Source of the DNA: Halorubrum salipaludis
GTDB taxonomy: Archaea > Halobacteriota > Halobacteria > Halobacteriales > Haloferacaceae
Assembly (NCBI RefSeq): GCF_002286985.1
Contig: NZ_NSKC01000003.1
Coordinates: forward strand, 186,001-250,000
Direction: 5' to 3'
DNA: 64,000 nucleotides
Shown piece by piece: positions 9,036-17,908 of this stretch (the first letter of the stretch is position 1; every line of letters starts with the position of its first letter). A model generated the notes under the pieces. The model was not told the origin of the DNA. It did not search any database and saw only the letters and a program-made list of their open reading frames with translations. The position numbers were made by a program, and so were the translations under genes.

Positions 9036-9110
9036 AGCCCCGTGTGCGGGCCGGTGTCCGCCCGCCCTCAGACCCGAACTCGTTAACCGCGTGAGGCGCC
9101 CAGTACGCCC

Positions 9111-9845
9111 GTGACCACCCACGCCGACCTCGGGCTCGACCTCGACGTGCGCGACGCGGACGCGGTCGCCGACCGGCGCGACGAGCTCGTCGCCGCCGTG
9201 CGGGACCACGCCGGAACGATCGCCTACCAGCTCGCCAAGCTGCAGGGCGGCGACTACGGCCGGCAGGAGCTGTCGACGCCGGGCGGGACGTGGACCGTGA
9301 AACACGAGGCCGGCGAGCTGGAGTTCCTGCTGTTCTCGCCGACCTCGGGCTCGGACGTGTACGTGATCTCGACGAAGCAGCCGCCGGCGCCCGCCAGCCT
9401 GTCGACCGCGCTCGACGACTACGCGAATTTCGTCGCGGCGTGGAACGAGTGGGTCGGGTCGCTGTCGGGCGTCCTTGACGGCGTGAGCGCCGAGTTCCCC
9501 GAGCCGGCCCCGACGGACGGGGTCGTCGCCGAGCGGGACCGGGTACTGGACCGGATCCGCGACGCCTGCTCGGTCATGGCCGGCGAGATCCATCGGTACG
9601 AGGGCGACGACTACGGCACCTTCACCGCCCGCGTCGACGGCGACCGGTGGGAGCTGAAGTGGGACGAGGGGACCGTCTCGTACCTCCGTGTCGGGGGATC
9701 GGGCGGGCTCTACATCCTCTCGCAGTACGAGGCGCCGTCGGCGGCCGACGTGCGCGAGTACGCCGACTCCTTCCGGGGGTTCGTCGACGCGTACAACGAG
9801 TTCGTCGGGGAGTTAGAGAGCGACCTCGCGGCGGTCGATATCTGA
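9111..9845 (+). CDS. Haloarchaeal protein built of two tandem copies of one domain
   Basis: 244 residues from a GTG at 9111. Two similar ~85-residue units are visible, about 38-120 and 148-238. Matching landmarks in order are GGDYG / GDDYG, GTWTVKHEAGELEFLLF / RWELKWDEGTVSYLRV, DVYVIS / GLYILS, and YANFVAAWNEWVGSL / FRGFVDAYNEFVGEL. Each unit reads as a helix, four or five strands and a helix. No signal peptide, membrane segment or catalytic signature is present. The function is unknown; duplication suggests a pseudo-symmetric binding protein. Confidence 0.8.
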   Translation: MTTHADLGLDLDVRDADAVADRRDELVAAVRDHAGTIAYQLAKLQGGDYGRQELSTPGGTWTVKHEAGELEFLLFSPTSGSDVYVISTKQPPAPASLSTALDDYANFVAAWNEWVGSLSGVLDGVSAEFPEPAPTDGVVAERDRVLDRIRDACSVMAGEIHRYEGDDYGTFTARVDGDRWELKWDEGTVSYLRVGGSGGLYILSQYEAPSAADVREYADSFRGFVDAYNEFVGELESDLAAVDI

Positions 9846-9910
9846 GGTCGTCGGCGAGGGGCCGCCCGGCGACCGCACCGGACCTCCTCCGCTCCCGCCC
9901 GGCGCCTCGA

Positions 9911-10150
9911 TCACTCGTCGTCCGACCCGCCGAACGCCCCGAACGCGTACTCCAGGCCGAACATAACGAGCGACATCGTGAGGGCGCGAACGAGGAGCGC
10001 GTCACCGCTCACCAGGAGGCCGAACGCAAGCACGCCGCCCCCTGACGACGCTCCCAACAGGACGGCGTACCGCCCACGAGAGAGTCCGCGCGCCCACTCG
10101 TCCGCCCGCTCGTAGAGCCCCGTCGTCCCGGTCACATCTTCGAGGAGCAA
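9911..10150 (-). CDS. Small two-helix membrane protein
   Basis: 79 residues. A polar N-terminal helix with positive charge (ERADEWARGLSRGRY) precedes two hydrophobic segments (about 28-46 and 52-70) and an acidic tail (GGSDDE). It resembles small haloarchaeal membrane proteins of unknown function. It is divergent from purK, whose promoter lies in the 113 bases between them. Confidence 0.65.
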   Translation of the reverse strand: MLLEDVTGTTGLYERADEWARGLSRGRYAVLLGASSGGGVLAFGLLVSGDALLVRALTMSLVMFGLEYAFGAFGGSDDE

Positions 10151-10228
10151 CCCCGGACGGAAAACGGTTCGTGGTCCGGTTTGCTCCGATCATACCCATG
10201 TCCGTGCGCATTTCTACACCTGATGTGG

Positions 10229-10240
10229 GAATATTTATGC
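10229..10240 (+). promoter_or_regulatory. TATA-like box of purK
   Basis: An isolated AT-rich run (GAATATTTATGC) in a GC-rich region is centred about 29 bases before the purK ATG. This is the position expected of an archaeal TATA box for a leaderless or near-leaderless transcript. No ribosome-binding site is present, which fits. Confidence 0.7.
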
Positions 10241-10263
10241 AGTAACGTCCGGTACCGGCGCGC

Positions 10264-11451
10264 ATGACGATCACGCTACCGGGACCGACGCTCGGCGTCG
10301 TCGGCGGCGGTCAACTGGGTCGGATGATGGGCGAGGCGGTCGCGCCGCTCGGCGTCGAGGTCGTCGTGTTGGACCCGACGCCCGACTGTCCGGCGAGCCC
10401 CGTTGTCAGCGACCAGATCGTCGGCGACTTCGACGACGCCGACGCGATCCGCGAGCTGGCGAGCCGGGTCGACGCGCTGACCTTCGAGATCGAGCTGGCC
10501 GACCCGGACCTCATGGCCGAGGCGGCCGCCGAACACGACGTGCCCGTCCACCCCGACCCGGACACGCTCCGCACCATCCAGGACAAGCTCGTGCAGAAGG
10601 AGGCGCTTGTCGACGCCGGGATCCCCGTCCCCGAGTTCGTCGCGGTCGCCACCGCCGAGGGGCTCGAACGCGTCGTCGAGGAGTACGGCGGCGTCATGCT
10701 GAAGGCCCGCGAGGGCGGCTACGACGGCCGCGGGAACGTCCCGGTCCGAGACCCCGCGGACGCGGCCGACGCGCTCGACGAGATCGGCGGCGCCGCGATG
10801 GCCGAGGAGCTCCTCGACTTCGAGCGCGAGATCGCCGTGATGGGGCTGAAAGGGGCCGACGGCGAGACCCGGACCTACCCCGTCACCGAGACGATCCACC
10901 GCGAGGAGATCCTCCGTGAGAGCGTCGCGCCGGCCCGGACCGACGGCGCGGTCGTCGCCGAGGCCGAGTCGGTCGCGCGCGACGTGCTCGACGTGCTCGA
11001 CGGTCGGGGCGTCTACGGGATCGAGCTGTTCGAGACCCGCGAGGGCGACGTGCTCGTCAACGAGATCGCGCCGCGGCCCCACAACTCCGGCCACTGGACC
11101 ATCGAGGGCGCGCGCACCTCGCAGTTCGAGAACCACGTCCGGGCCGTCCTCGGGTGGCCGCTCGGCCCGACCGACCTCGTCGCGCCCGCGGTCACGGCCA
11201 ACATCCTCGGCGACATCGAGGAGACGCAACCCGCGACGCTCCGGAACGTCGAGGCGGTGCTCGCGGCGCCAGAGGCCGCTCTCCACTGGTACGGGAAAGC
11301 CGACGTGCGCCCGCTCCGGAAGATGGGGCACCTGACGGCGACTCCCGCAGATGGCGGAAACGACGCCGACGCGGACGCCGATATCGACTGCGACGCCCTG
11401 CTCTCGCGGGCGCGGGCCCTCCGCGACGGACTGACGTTCGGAAACGCGTAG
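10264..11451 (+). CDS. purK: 5-(carboxyamino)imidazole ribonucleotide synthase (PurK)
   Basis: 395 residues. ATP-grasp enzyme that carboxylates AIR with ATP and bicarbonate to give N5-CAIR in purine synthesis. The N-terminal GVVGGGQLGRMM nucleotide-fold loop, the DALTFEIE motif, the ATP-grasp core (VMLKAREGGYDGRGN) and the ELFETREGDVLVNEIAPRPHNSGHWT metal/ATP segment are all family hallmarks. An acidic Asp/Ala-rich loop near the C-terminus is halophile-specific. Its partner purE lies 1.8 kb downstream on the same strand, separated by a NUDIX gene and an opposite-strand gene. Confidence 0.95.
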   Translation: MTITLPGPTLGVVGGGQLGRMMGEAVAPLGVEVVVLDPTPDCPASPVVSDQIVGDFDDADAIRELASRVDALTFEIELADPDLMAEAAAEHDVPVHPDPDTLRTIQDKLVQKEALVDAGIPVPEFVAVATAEGLERVVEEYGGVMLKAREGGYDGRGNVPVRDPADAADALDEIGGAAMAEELLDFEREIAVMGLKGADGETRTYPVTETIHREEILRESVAPARTDGAVVAEAESVARDVLDVLDGRGVYGIELFETREGDVLVNEIAPRPHNSGHWTIEGARTSQFENHVRAVLGWPLGPTDLVAPAVTANILGDIEETQPATLRNVEAVLAAPEAALHWYGKADVRPLRKMGHLTATPADGGNDADADADIDCDALLSRARALRDGLTFGNA

Positions 11452-11461
11452 TCGCGGACCG

Positions 11462-11968
11462 ATGCCGAACGACCTCGCGCCCGACGCGCCTCGCGAACGC
11501 CAGTCGATCCGGCTCCCGCCGGACCGGATCGAGATGCTCCGCGAGTGGGCAGAGAAGGGGACCGCCCTGACGGCCGCGGCCCGCGTCCGCGACCCGGCCG
11601 GCCGGCTCGCGTTCGTGAAGACCGCGTGGTCGGACGGCTGGGTGCTCCCCGGCGGGGCGGTCGAGCCCGGAGAGTCCCCGGCGGCCGCGGCGGCGCGGGA
11701 GGTCCGGGAAGAGACGGGGCTCGACCCGGCAGTCGGCGATCCGATCGTCGTCTTCGAGCAGTCGTACGTCGACGCCGAGCGCGGCGCGGTCGCGTTCGAG
11801 GCCGATTACGTCGTCTACGCGGCGCGCGCCGACGGGCCCGTTCCGGACGCCGCCGACCTCGGCGTCGATCCCGACGAGATCCGGGCTGCGCGGTGGTTCG
11901 AGGGGGTTCCGTCGGAACTGCACGACGGCGACCTCCTCCGGCCGTTCCTCTCAGGAGAGGACCGCTAA
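11462..11968 (+). CDS. NUDIX hydrolase
   Basis: 168 residues. The complete Nudix box G-x5-E-x7-REVxEExG is visible around residues 65-88 (GGAVEPGES then AAREVREETGL). The family cleaves nucleoside diphosphate-linked compounds with Mg2+. The start is 10 bases after the purK stop, so it is probably co-transcribed with it; a role in cleaning up nucleotides is plausible but inferred. The 3' end overlaps the convergent PQQ-propeller gene by 18 bases. Confidence 0.9.
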   Translation: MPNDLAPDAPRERQSIRLPPDRIEMLREWAEKGTALTAAARVRDPAGRLAFVKTAWSDGWVLPGGAVEPGESPAAAAAREVREETGLDPAVGDPIVVFEQSYVDAERGAVAFEADYVVYAARADGPVPDAADLGVDPDEIRAARWFEGVPSELHDGDLLRPFLSGEDR

Positions 11969-13174
11969 CCGCCCGCCGCTCATCCCCCCTGCCACCGTCG
12001 CGAACAGCGATCCGTCGGCGGCGGTGACGTAGCTCGCGCCGCCGTCGACCTCGTGTTCGAACCGCCTCTCGCCGACGCGGACCGACCGGACGCCGACGCC
12101 GCCGCCGACGGCGATCCCGTGGAGCCGTTCACCCCCGACGTACACCGTGTCGCCCACGAGCGCCGGCGGGGTCGGCCGGACGGCGTTCCCGATCTCGGTC
12201 CGCCACCCGAGGGCCCCGTTCTCCGCGTTCAGCGCCGACAGCCGTCCGCCCGATGACACGAACACGCCGTCGTGGCCGGCCGCTATTCCACCCTCGGCGA
12301 ATCCGAAGAGGTCGGTACGCCACCGGGGCCTCCCGTTCGGGTCGAAACAGCGGATCGACCCGTCACCGTCGCCGACGACCACGTCGCCAGACCCCGTTAT
12401 CGTCTCGCTATCGCGTCTGCGGGACGCGACGACGGTCGGCGCGGAGCGGATCCCGGCGTCGACGGTCCGGTTCCAGCGCACCCGGCCGTCGTCGTCGACC
12501 GCGTACAGGTCCCCGCCGGTGGTCGCGGCGTAGACGACGCCGTACACCGACGCGGACGCGCGGGCGACGGCGCGTCGGACGATCCCGTCGAGCCGCCGTT
12601 CCCACTGTCGCTCGCCCGTCGCGCCGTCGAACGCGCGGAGGTACTCGCCGGCGCCTATCACCACTCGGTAGTTGTCTCCGCGCTCGACGACGAGCGGCGT
12701 CGTTTCGCCGAAGACGTACTCGAACTCCCGGCTCCACAGCCGCTCGCCGGTGTCGAGGTCGCGCGCGACCAACGTGTCGCTCTCCGGGACGTACGCCACG
12801 CCGTCCGCGACGGCCGGCGCCCCGGTGTACCGATACGCGTCGTTGTCGTCAGAAGCGACGGTCCAGCGCCGGCTCAGGTCCTCGCGGTCGAGCGCGACCA
12901 CGTCCACGCCGGTGTTCAGGAGCACCGTGTCGGCGGTCACCACCGGGTCGCCGGCGGGGGTCCCGTCGAACTCGTAGGTCCGGTCGACGGTCGGGTCGTC
13001 GCGCGGCGCGACGCCGTTCGGAACCGACCGCGAGTTCCACTCGTCGCCGCCGCCGACCGGCCAGTCGTACGTCTCGTCGTCGCCGGGGTCGGCGTCGAAT
13101 CCGGTGAGGCAGCCGGCTGTGGCCGTCAGTCCGGCCGCTCCGAGGCCGGAGAGGAACGCGCGTCTGGAGGGCAT
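11951..13174 (-). CDS. Exported PQQ-like beta-propeller lipoprotein
   Basis: 407 residues. The N-terminus has a Tat-type signal (PSRRAFLSGLGAAG) ending in a lipobox TAGC, so the mature protein is probably a lipid-anchored extracellular protein. The rest contains repeated strands with PQQ/WD-like signatures such as VVALDREDLSRRWTV, LVARDLDTGERLWS, RAFDGATGERQW, YAVDDDGRVRWN and SALNAENGALGWRT. Such propellers scaffold other proteins (BamB-like) or bind PQQ. No dehydrogenase motif is seen, so a binding or scaffold role is likelier. The ATG at 13174 sits right at the twin-arginine signal. Confidence 0.88.
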   Translation of the reverse strand: MPSRRAFLSGLGAAGLTATAGCLTGFDADPGDDETYDWPVGGGDEWNSRSVPNGVAPRDDPTVDRTYEFDGTPAGDPVVTADTVLLNTGVDVVALDREDLSRRWTVASDDNDAYRYTGAPAVADGVAYVPESDTLVARDLDTGERLWSREFEYVFGETTPLVVERGDNYRVVIGAGEYLRAFDGATGERQWERRLDGIVRRAVARASASVYGVVYAATTGGDLYAVDDDGRVRWNRTVDAGIRSAPTVVASRRRDSETITGSGDVVVGDGDGSIRCFDPNGRPRWRTDLFGFAEGGIAAGHDGVFVSSGGRLSALNAENGALGWRTEIGNAVRPTPPALVGDTVYVGGERLHGIAVGGGVGVRSVRVGERRFEHEVDGGASYVTAADGSLFATVAGGMSGGRLAVLS

Positions 13175-13296
13175 CTCGTCTCCCGGTTCCGCGGCCCGAT
13201 CCTTCCGCCTTGTGGTTGCTGAGGCGTCGATCGGCGACGAGCCGGGCGATGCGGGGACCGGCACGATTTACAACCCGGCTCGCGTCACCCACGCCC

Positions 13297-13914
13297 ATGA
13301 CCACGGTCCAAGACCTGATCGACCGGCTCGAAGCGGAGGCGGCGGCCGACGCCGACCCCGAGACCACCCCGGACGTGGGGATCATCATGGGGTCGGACTC
13401 CGATCTCCCCGTCATGGAGGGCGCCTACGAGGCGCTCGACGAGCTCGGGTTCGCGGAGCAGACAGATTTCCACGACGCGCCCGACGCGCGGTTCACCTAC
13501 GAGAGCTACGTCGTCTCCGCGCACCGGACGCCGGCGCTCATGTACGCGTACGGGGAGACCGCGGCGGCCCGCGGACTCGACGTCGTGATCGCGGGCGCTG
13601 GCGGGAAGTCCGCCGACCTCCCGAACATGACCGCGTCGCTCGCGTACCCGGTCCCGGTGATCGGCGTCCCGGTTCAGGAGAAGTCGGTCGACTCCGTGAT
13701 CGGGATGCCCACGGGCGCCCCGATCGTCGCGGTCGACGCCGGCAAGTCGTTCAATGCGGGCCTGTCGGCCGCGCAGGTGCTCGCGCGCGAGCACGACGCG
13801 ATCGAGGATCGACTGCTGGAGTACCACGAGGGCCTCAAGGGCGGTGTCGCGGCCGTGTCGGCGGATCTCCACGACCTCGGCATCGACGGATTCCGCGAGC
13901 GCGACGAGTCGTAG
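13297..13914 (+). CDS. purE: N5-carboxyaminoimidazole ribonucleotide mutase (PurE)
   Basis: 205 residues. Class I PurE converts N5-CAIR, the product of PurK, to CAIR. The phosphate-binding GSDSDLPVM, the catalytic SAHRTP loop, and AGAGGKSADLPNM are conserved. There is an N-terminal acidic extension of about 25 residues, common in haloarchaea, and the C-terminus extends beyond the usual ~165 residues. The start at 13297 follows a TATA-like GATTTACAA about 30 bases upstream. With purK in the same window the bacterial-style two-step route is complete. Confidence 0.95.
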   Translation: MTTVQDLIDRLEAEAAADADPETTPDVGIIMGSDSDLPVMEGAYEALDELGFAEQTDFHDAPDARFTYESYVVSAHRTPALMYAYGETAAARGLDVVIAGAGGKSADLPNMTASLAYPVPVIGVPVQEKSVDSVIGMPTGAPIVAVDAGKSFNAGLSAAQVLAREHDAIEDRLLEYHEGLKGGVAAVSADLHDLGIDGFRERDES

Positions 13915-14008
13915 CGCCGGGCGGAACCGAGAGGACACCGGATCCGGATCGGGCCTCCGGCCCGCTCGACGGCGTTTTCGGCGGCGTGGGGGCGTTGCGG
14001 TGAAGACT

Positions 14009-14018
14009 CAACGCTTAT
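14009..14018 (+). promoter_or_regulatory. Probable promoter of the nuo operon
   Basis: An AACGCTTATG run about 45 bases before the nuoA ATG is the only TATA-like element in this leader. A GGAG at 14049-14052, six bases before the ATG, suggests a short leader with a Shine-Dalgarno site, unlike the leaderless genes around it. Confidence 0.5.
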
Positions 14019-14058
14019 GAGGGGGCGGTCCAAATCCTCGCACGTTACGGAGACCTAT

Positions 14059-14475
14059 ATGAGCGATTGGATAGCGATCGGCGCCTTGGCGGCCGTCGGC
14101 GTGCTCATCCCGATCGGGATGATGTCCGTGTCGGCGTTGCTCCGTCCGAGCGTGCCTGAGACCGGTAAAAGTACCACCTACGAGTCCGGCGAGACCCCGA
14201 CGGGCGGGACGCGGATCCGGTTCAACATCCAGTACTACATGGTCGCGCTGTTGTTCGTCGTGTTCGACATCGAGACCGTGTTACTGTTCCCGTGGGCCGT
14301 CATCTACCGCCCGGCGATCAGCGCTGGCGTGCCGATGATCGACCTGCTGTGGCCGATGTTGGTGTTCGTCGGAATCCTCGCGATCGGGCTCGTCTGGGCG
14401 TGGCGCTCCGGCGCGATCAGCTGGGCCCGGAGCCCCCGCGCGACGAGTCGAAAGACGGAGCGTGACCTCAACTAA
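14059..14475 (+). CDS. nuoA: Complex I subunit A (NuoA)
   Basis: 138 residues with three transmembrane helices. The conserved loop between helices 1 and 2 (YESGETPTGGTRIRFNIQYY) and the FVVFDIETVLLFPWA segment identify NuoA, which contributes to the quinone-channel region. The ATG at 14059 is chosen because it begins the first hydrophobic helix region and has GGAG upstream. The stop overlaps the nuoB start by one base (TAATG). It is the first gene of an 11-gene operon. Confidence 0.96.
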   Translation: MSDWIAIGALAAVGVLIPIGMMSVSALLRPSVPETGKSTTYESGETPTGGTRIRFNIQYYMVALLFVVFDIETVLLFPWAVIYRPAISAGVPMIDLLWPMLVFVGILAIGLVWAWRSGAISWARSPRATSRKTERDLN

Positions 14476-15173
14476 TGAGCAGCGATCAACCATTCATCAC
14501 CGACGAATCGCAAGTCGTAACCGAGACCCGCGACGCCCGGATGACCGGGCAGGGGGACCGGTTCAACTCCCGCCTCCGTGAGGCGTTCGGCTCCTCGCCG
14601 TTCATCCTCACCAAGTTCGACAAGTTCCTGAACTGGTGTCGCGGCTCCTCGATGTTCATGCTGCAGTTCGGCATCGCCTGCTGCAGCATCGAAATGATGC
14701 ACACCTACGCGGTGAAACACGACCTCGACCGCTTCGGGTCGGGCGTCCCGCGCGCCTCGCCGCGGCAGGCCGACGTGATGATCGTCCCCGGGACGATCGT
14801 CTCGAAGTTCGCGCCGCGGATGAAGCGCGTGTACGACCAGATGCCCGAGCCGAAGTTCGTGGTCGGCATGGGCTCGTGTACCATCTCCGGCGGCCCGTTC
14901 CAGGAGGGGTACAACGTGATCAAGGGCGCCGAGGAGGTCATCCCGATCGACATCCACGTCCCCGGCTGCCCGCCCCGTCCGGAGGCGCTCGTCTACGGCG
15001 TCGTGAAGCTGCAGGAGCGCGTCGCCAACGGCGAGGCCGCGCCCGTCACCGTCAAGCCGTATGAGCTGGAGGAGTTCTCCGACCTCGAACGCGACGAGCT
15101 CGTCGACAAGCTCGCGGACCAGATCGACGACGACGAACTCGTCATGCGGTACAACTTCGCTGATTCCCCATGA
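14475..15173 (+). CDS. nuoB: Complex I subunit B (NuoB), N2 cluster subunit
   Basis: 232 residues. It carries the terminal [4Fe-4S] cluster N2 that reduces the quinone; the ligands C69-C70 (IACCSIEMM), C135 (GMGSC) and C165 (VPGCPPRPE) are all present. The C-terminal acidic extension of about 50 residues is halophile-like. It overlaps nuoCD by 4 bases. Confidence 0.97.
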   Translation: MSSDQPFITDESQVVTETRDARMTGQGDRFNSRLREAFGSSPFILTKFDKFLNWCRGSSMFMLQFGIACCSIEMMHTYAVKHDLDRFGSGVPRASPRQADVMIVPGTIVSKFAPRMKRVYDQMPEPKFVVGMGSCTISGGPFQEGYNVIKGAEEVIPIDIHVPGCPPRPEALVYGVVKLQERVANGEAAPVTVKPYELEEFSDLERDELVDKLADQIDDDELVMRYNFADSP

Positions 15174-16834
15174 GCCTCGAACGACCAGACACCGTCGACG
15201 ACGGCGCCGTAGAGCGCACCCCGGACGAGCTGGAGGCGCTCTTGGGCGACCTCGTCGTCGACCGCGACGACCACCTGAACGCGCCCGGGTTCGTCATCCG
15301 GCCCGACACGGTCCAGGAGACGCTCTCGGTCCTGAAAGAGCAGGCGGGGTACGACCACCTCTCCGTGGTCTCCGCACAGGAGTACGAGAACCGCTACGAG
15401 TCGATCTACCACCTGAAGAAGTACGACGACCCGACCCAGGAGGTCAGTGTCGTCGTCCCCGCCGACAAGGACGACCCCGTCTCCGAATCGGCCGAACCCG
15501 TCTTCCGCACGGCCGACTGGCACGAGCGCGAGGCGTACGACCTGATCGGCATCGAGTACGACGACCACCCCGACCTACGTCGGATCCTGCTGCCCGAGAC
15601 GTGGCAGGGCCACCCCCTGTCGATGGACTACGACAAGGACCGGCCGCAGATCGCCACGCTGCCGGAGCACGCCAACCCGCTGCAGGACCATCACAAGGAC
15701 GAGGAGTCCGACACGATGTTCCTCAACATCGGACCGCATCACCCGGCGACGCACGGGGTGCTCCACCTGAAGACGGTCCTCGACGGCGAGCAGGTCGTCG
15801 ACGTCGAGCCCGACATCGGCTACCTCCACCGCAGCGAGGAGCAGATGGCGCAGAACGGGACGTACCGCCACCAGATCATGCCGTACCCGGACCGCTGGGA
15901 CTACATCTCGGCGGGCCTGCTCAACGAGTGGGCGTACGCCCGCGCGGCCGAGGACCTCGCCGACATCGAGGTGCCCGAGTACGCGCAGGTCATCCGCACG
16001 ATGGGCGCGGAGATGTGCCGGATCGCCGCGCACATGCTCGCGCTCGCCACGTTCGCGCTCGACATCAACGGCGACTTCACGGCGACGTTCATGTACGCCA
16101 TCAACGACCGCGAGCGCGTCCAGAACCTCTTGGAGGATCTGACGGGCCAGCGGCTGATGTTCAACTACTTTCGGCTCGGCGGCGTCGTCTGGGACCTCCC
16201 GGAGCCGCGCGACGAGTTCTTCTCGAAGACCCGGGACTTCCTCGACCAGCTCCCGGAGTCGATCGAGGAGTACCACAACCTCATCACCTCCAACGAGATC
16301 TTCCAGATGCGGACGATCGACACCGGGGTCCTCCCGCCGGAGGTCGCGAAGAACTACGGCGCGACCGGTCCCGTCGCCCGCGGCTCGGGCGTCGACTACG
16401 ACCTGCGCCGCGACGACCCGTACGGGTACTACGACGAGCTCGACTGGGACGTGATCACCGAGGACGGCTGCGACAACTTCAGCCGCCTGCTCGTCCGGAT
16501 GCGCGAGGTCGAGGAGTCCGCGAAGATCATCGAGCAGTGCGTCGACCTGCTCGAAGATTGGCCGGAAGACGAGCGGAACATCCAGGCGAACGTGCCGCGC
16601 ACGCTGCGCCCGGACGACGACACCGAGATCTACCGGGCCGTCGAGGCCGCGAAGGGCGAGCTCGGGATCTACATCCGCGCGGACGGCACCGACAAGCCGG
16701 CCCGCTTCAAGATCCGGTCGCCGTGCTTCTCGAACCTGCAGACGCTTCCGGAGATGGCGAACGGGGAGTACATCCCCGACGTCGTCGCCGCGCTCGGTAG
16801 TCTGGACATCGTTCTCGGGGAGGTGGACCGCTGA
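15170..16834 (+). CDS. nuoCD: Fused complex I subunit C/D (NuoCD)
   Basis: 554 residues. Residues ~1-165 match NuoC (30-kDa subunit), including AEPVFRTADWHEREAYDLIGIEYDDHP, and residues ~185-554 match NuoD (49-kDa) starting at TMFLNIGPHHPATHG, with the quinone-site region GYLHRSEEQ. The fusion of C and D places both peripheral-arm subunits in one chain, as also in E. coli. Overlaps nuoB by 4 and nuoH by 1 base. Confidence 0.96.
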   Translation: MSLERPDTVDDGAVERTPDELEALLGDLVVDRDDHLNAPGFVIRPDTVQETLSVLKEQAGYDHLSVVSAQEYENRYESIYHLKKYDDPTQEVSVVVPADKDDPVSESAEPVFRTADWHEREAYDLIGIEYDDHPDLRRILLPETWQGHPLSMDYDKDRPQIATLPEHANPLQDHHKDEESDTMFLNIGPHHPATHGVLHLKTVLDGEQVVDVEPDIGYLHRSEEQMAQNGTYRHQIMPYPDRWDYISAGLLNEWAYARAAEDLADIEVPEYAQVIRTMGAEMCRIAAHMLALATFALDINGDFTATFMYAINDRERVQNLLEDLTGQRLMFNYFRLGGVVWDLPEPRDEFFSKTRDFLDQLPESIEEYHNLITSNEIFQMRTIDTGVLPPEVAKNYGATGPVARGSGVDYDLRRDDPYGYYDELDWDVITEDGCDNFSRLLVRMREVEESAKIIEQCVDLLEDWPEDERNIQANVPRTLRPDDDTEIYRAVEAAKGELGIYIRADGTDKPARFKIRSPCFSNLQTLPEMANGEYIPDVVAALGSLDIVLGEVDR

Positions 16835-17907
16835 TGGGGACGGCGCCCGCACAGCTGTTCCCCGAGTACCTCGTCGACACCTTCGGGATCGACAGCGTCC
16901 TCGGCGATGTCGTCGCCTCCCTGATCGGGGCGGCGCTCGTCGCCAACATCATCCTCGCGTTCTCCGGCGTCGCCGGACCGTGGGCGAAACGGAAGATCAC
17001 GGCCGCGTTCACCGACCGGATCGCGGTCGACCGGATCGGCCCGTTCGGCCTGCTCATCATCCCGGCGGCGGCGGTCCAGCTGCTCGCGAAGGAGCTCATC
17101 GTCCCCGAGGGGGTCGACCGCCCGACGTGGGACATCGCGCCGATCCTCCTGCCGGCGTCGGCGATGCTCGGGTTCTCCGTGATCCCGATGGGCCAGATCG
17201 GCCCGCTGAACATCCACCTCGCCGACCCCGAAGTCGGGCTGGCGCTGGTGTTCGCGTTCGCCTCCATCGCCTCCGTCTCGCTGGTGATGGCCGGCTACGC
17301 GTCGAACAACAAGTACTCGTTCCTCGGCGGCCTCCGCGCGGTCGCGCAGAACCTCGCGTACGAGATCCCGCTCATCGTCACCGCGATGTCGGTCGTGATC
17401 TTCGCGGGGACGCTCCAGATAAGCGGCGTCGTCGGGGCGCAGACCGAGACGCTCGCGACGGTCGCCGGGTTCGATATCCCGGCGTGGTTCGCGTTCGTCA
17501 ACCCGTTCGCGTTCGTGCTATTCCTCACGGCGAACATGGCGGAGATCGGGCGGAACCCGTTCGACATCCCCGAGGCGCCGACTGAGATCGTCGGCGGGTA
17601 CCAGACGGAGTACTCCTCGGCGTACTTCGTCCTGTTTTACCTCGGCGAGTTCGTCCACATCTTCCTCGGCGGTGCGATCCTCTCCGTGGTGTTCCTCGGC
17701 GGCGCGTCCGGTCCGGGCCCGGAGAGCATCAGCTTCATCTGGTTCGTGGTGAAGGTCTGGGGCTTCTTCCTGTTCACGCAGTGGGCCCGCGCGGCGATCC
17801 CGCGCGTCCGGATCGATCAGCTGATCGAGATTGGCTGGAAGGGAATGCTGGTGCTGTCGTTCGCGAACCTGGTGCTCACGGCCGTAATCGTGGGGGTGAT
17901 CGCGTAA
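16834..17907 (+). CDS. nuoH: Complex I subunit H (NuoH)
   Basis: 357 residues, about eight transmembrane helices. It joins the peripheral arm to the membrane arm and forms the quinone channel. Family segments include RKITAAFTDRIAVDRIGPFGLL, NLAYEIPLIV, and EIGRNPFDIPEAPTEIVGGYQTEYS, with the acidic residues characteristic of the quinone-to-proton coupling path. Confidence 0.96.
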   Translation: MGTAPAQLFPEYLVDTFGIDSVLGDVVASLIGAALVANIILAFSGVAGPWAKRKITAAFTDRIAVDRIGPFGLLIIPAAAVQLLAKELIVPEGVDRPTWDIAPILLPASAMLGFSVIPMGQIGPLNIHLADPEVGLALVFAFASIASVSLVMAGYASNNKYSFLGGLRAVAQNLAYEIPLIVTAMSVVIFAGTLQISGVVGAQTETLATVAGFDIPAWFAFVNPFAFVLFLTANMAEIGRNPFDIPEAPTEIVGGYQTEYSSAYFVLFYLGEFVHIFLGGAILSVVFLGGASGPGPESISFIWFVVKVWGFFLFTQWARAAIPRVRIDQLIEIGWKGMLVLSFANLVLTAVIVGVIA

Positions 17908-17908
17908 C

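Noticed and set aside
7152-9593. An 813-codon open frame on the minus strand across the AI-2E, FtsZ-like and duplicated-domain genes
   Set aside because: It is antisense to three well-supported genes and is rich in Arg, Gly and Pro, typical of a shadow frame in GC-rich DNA. No family was recognised.
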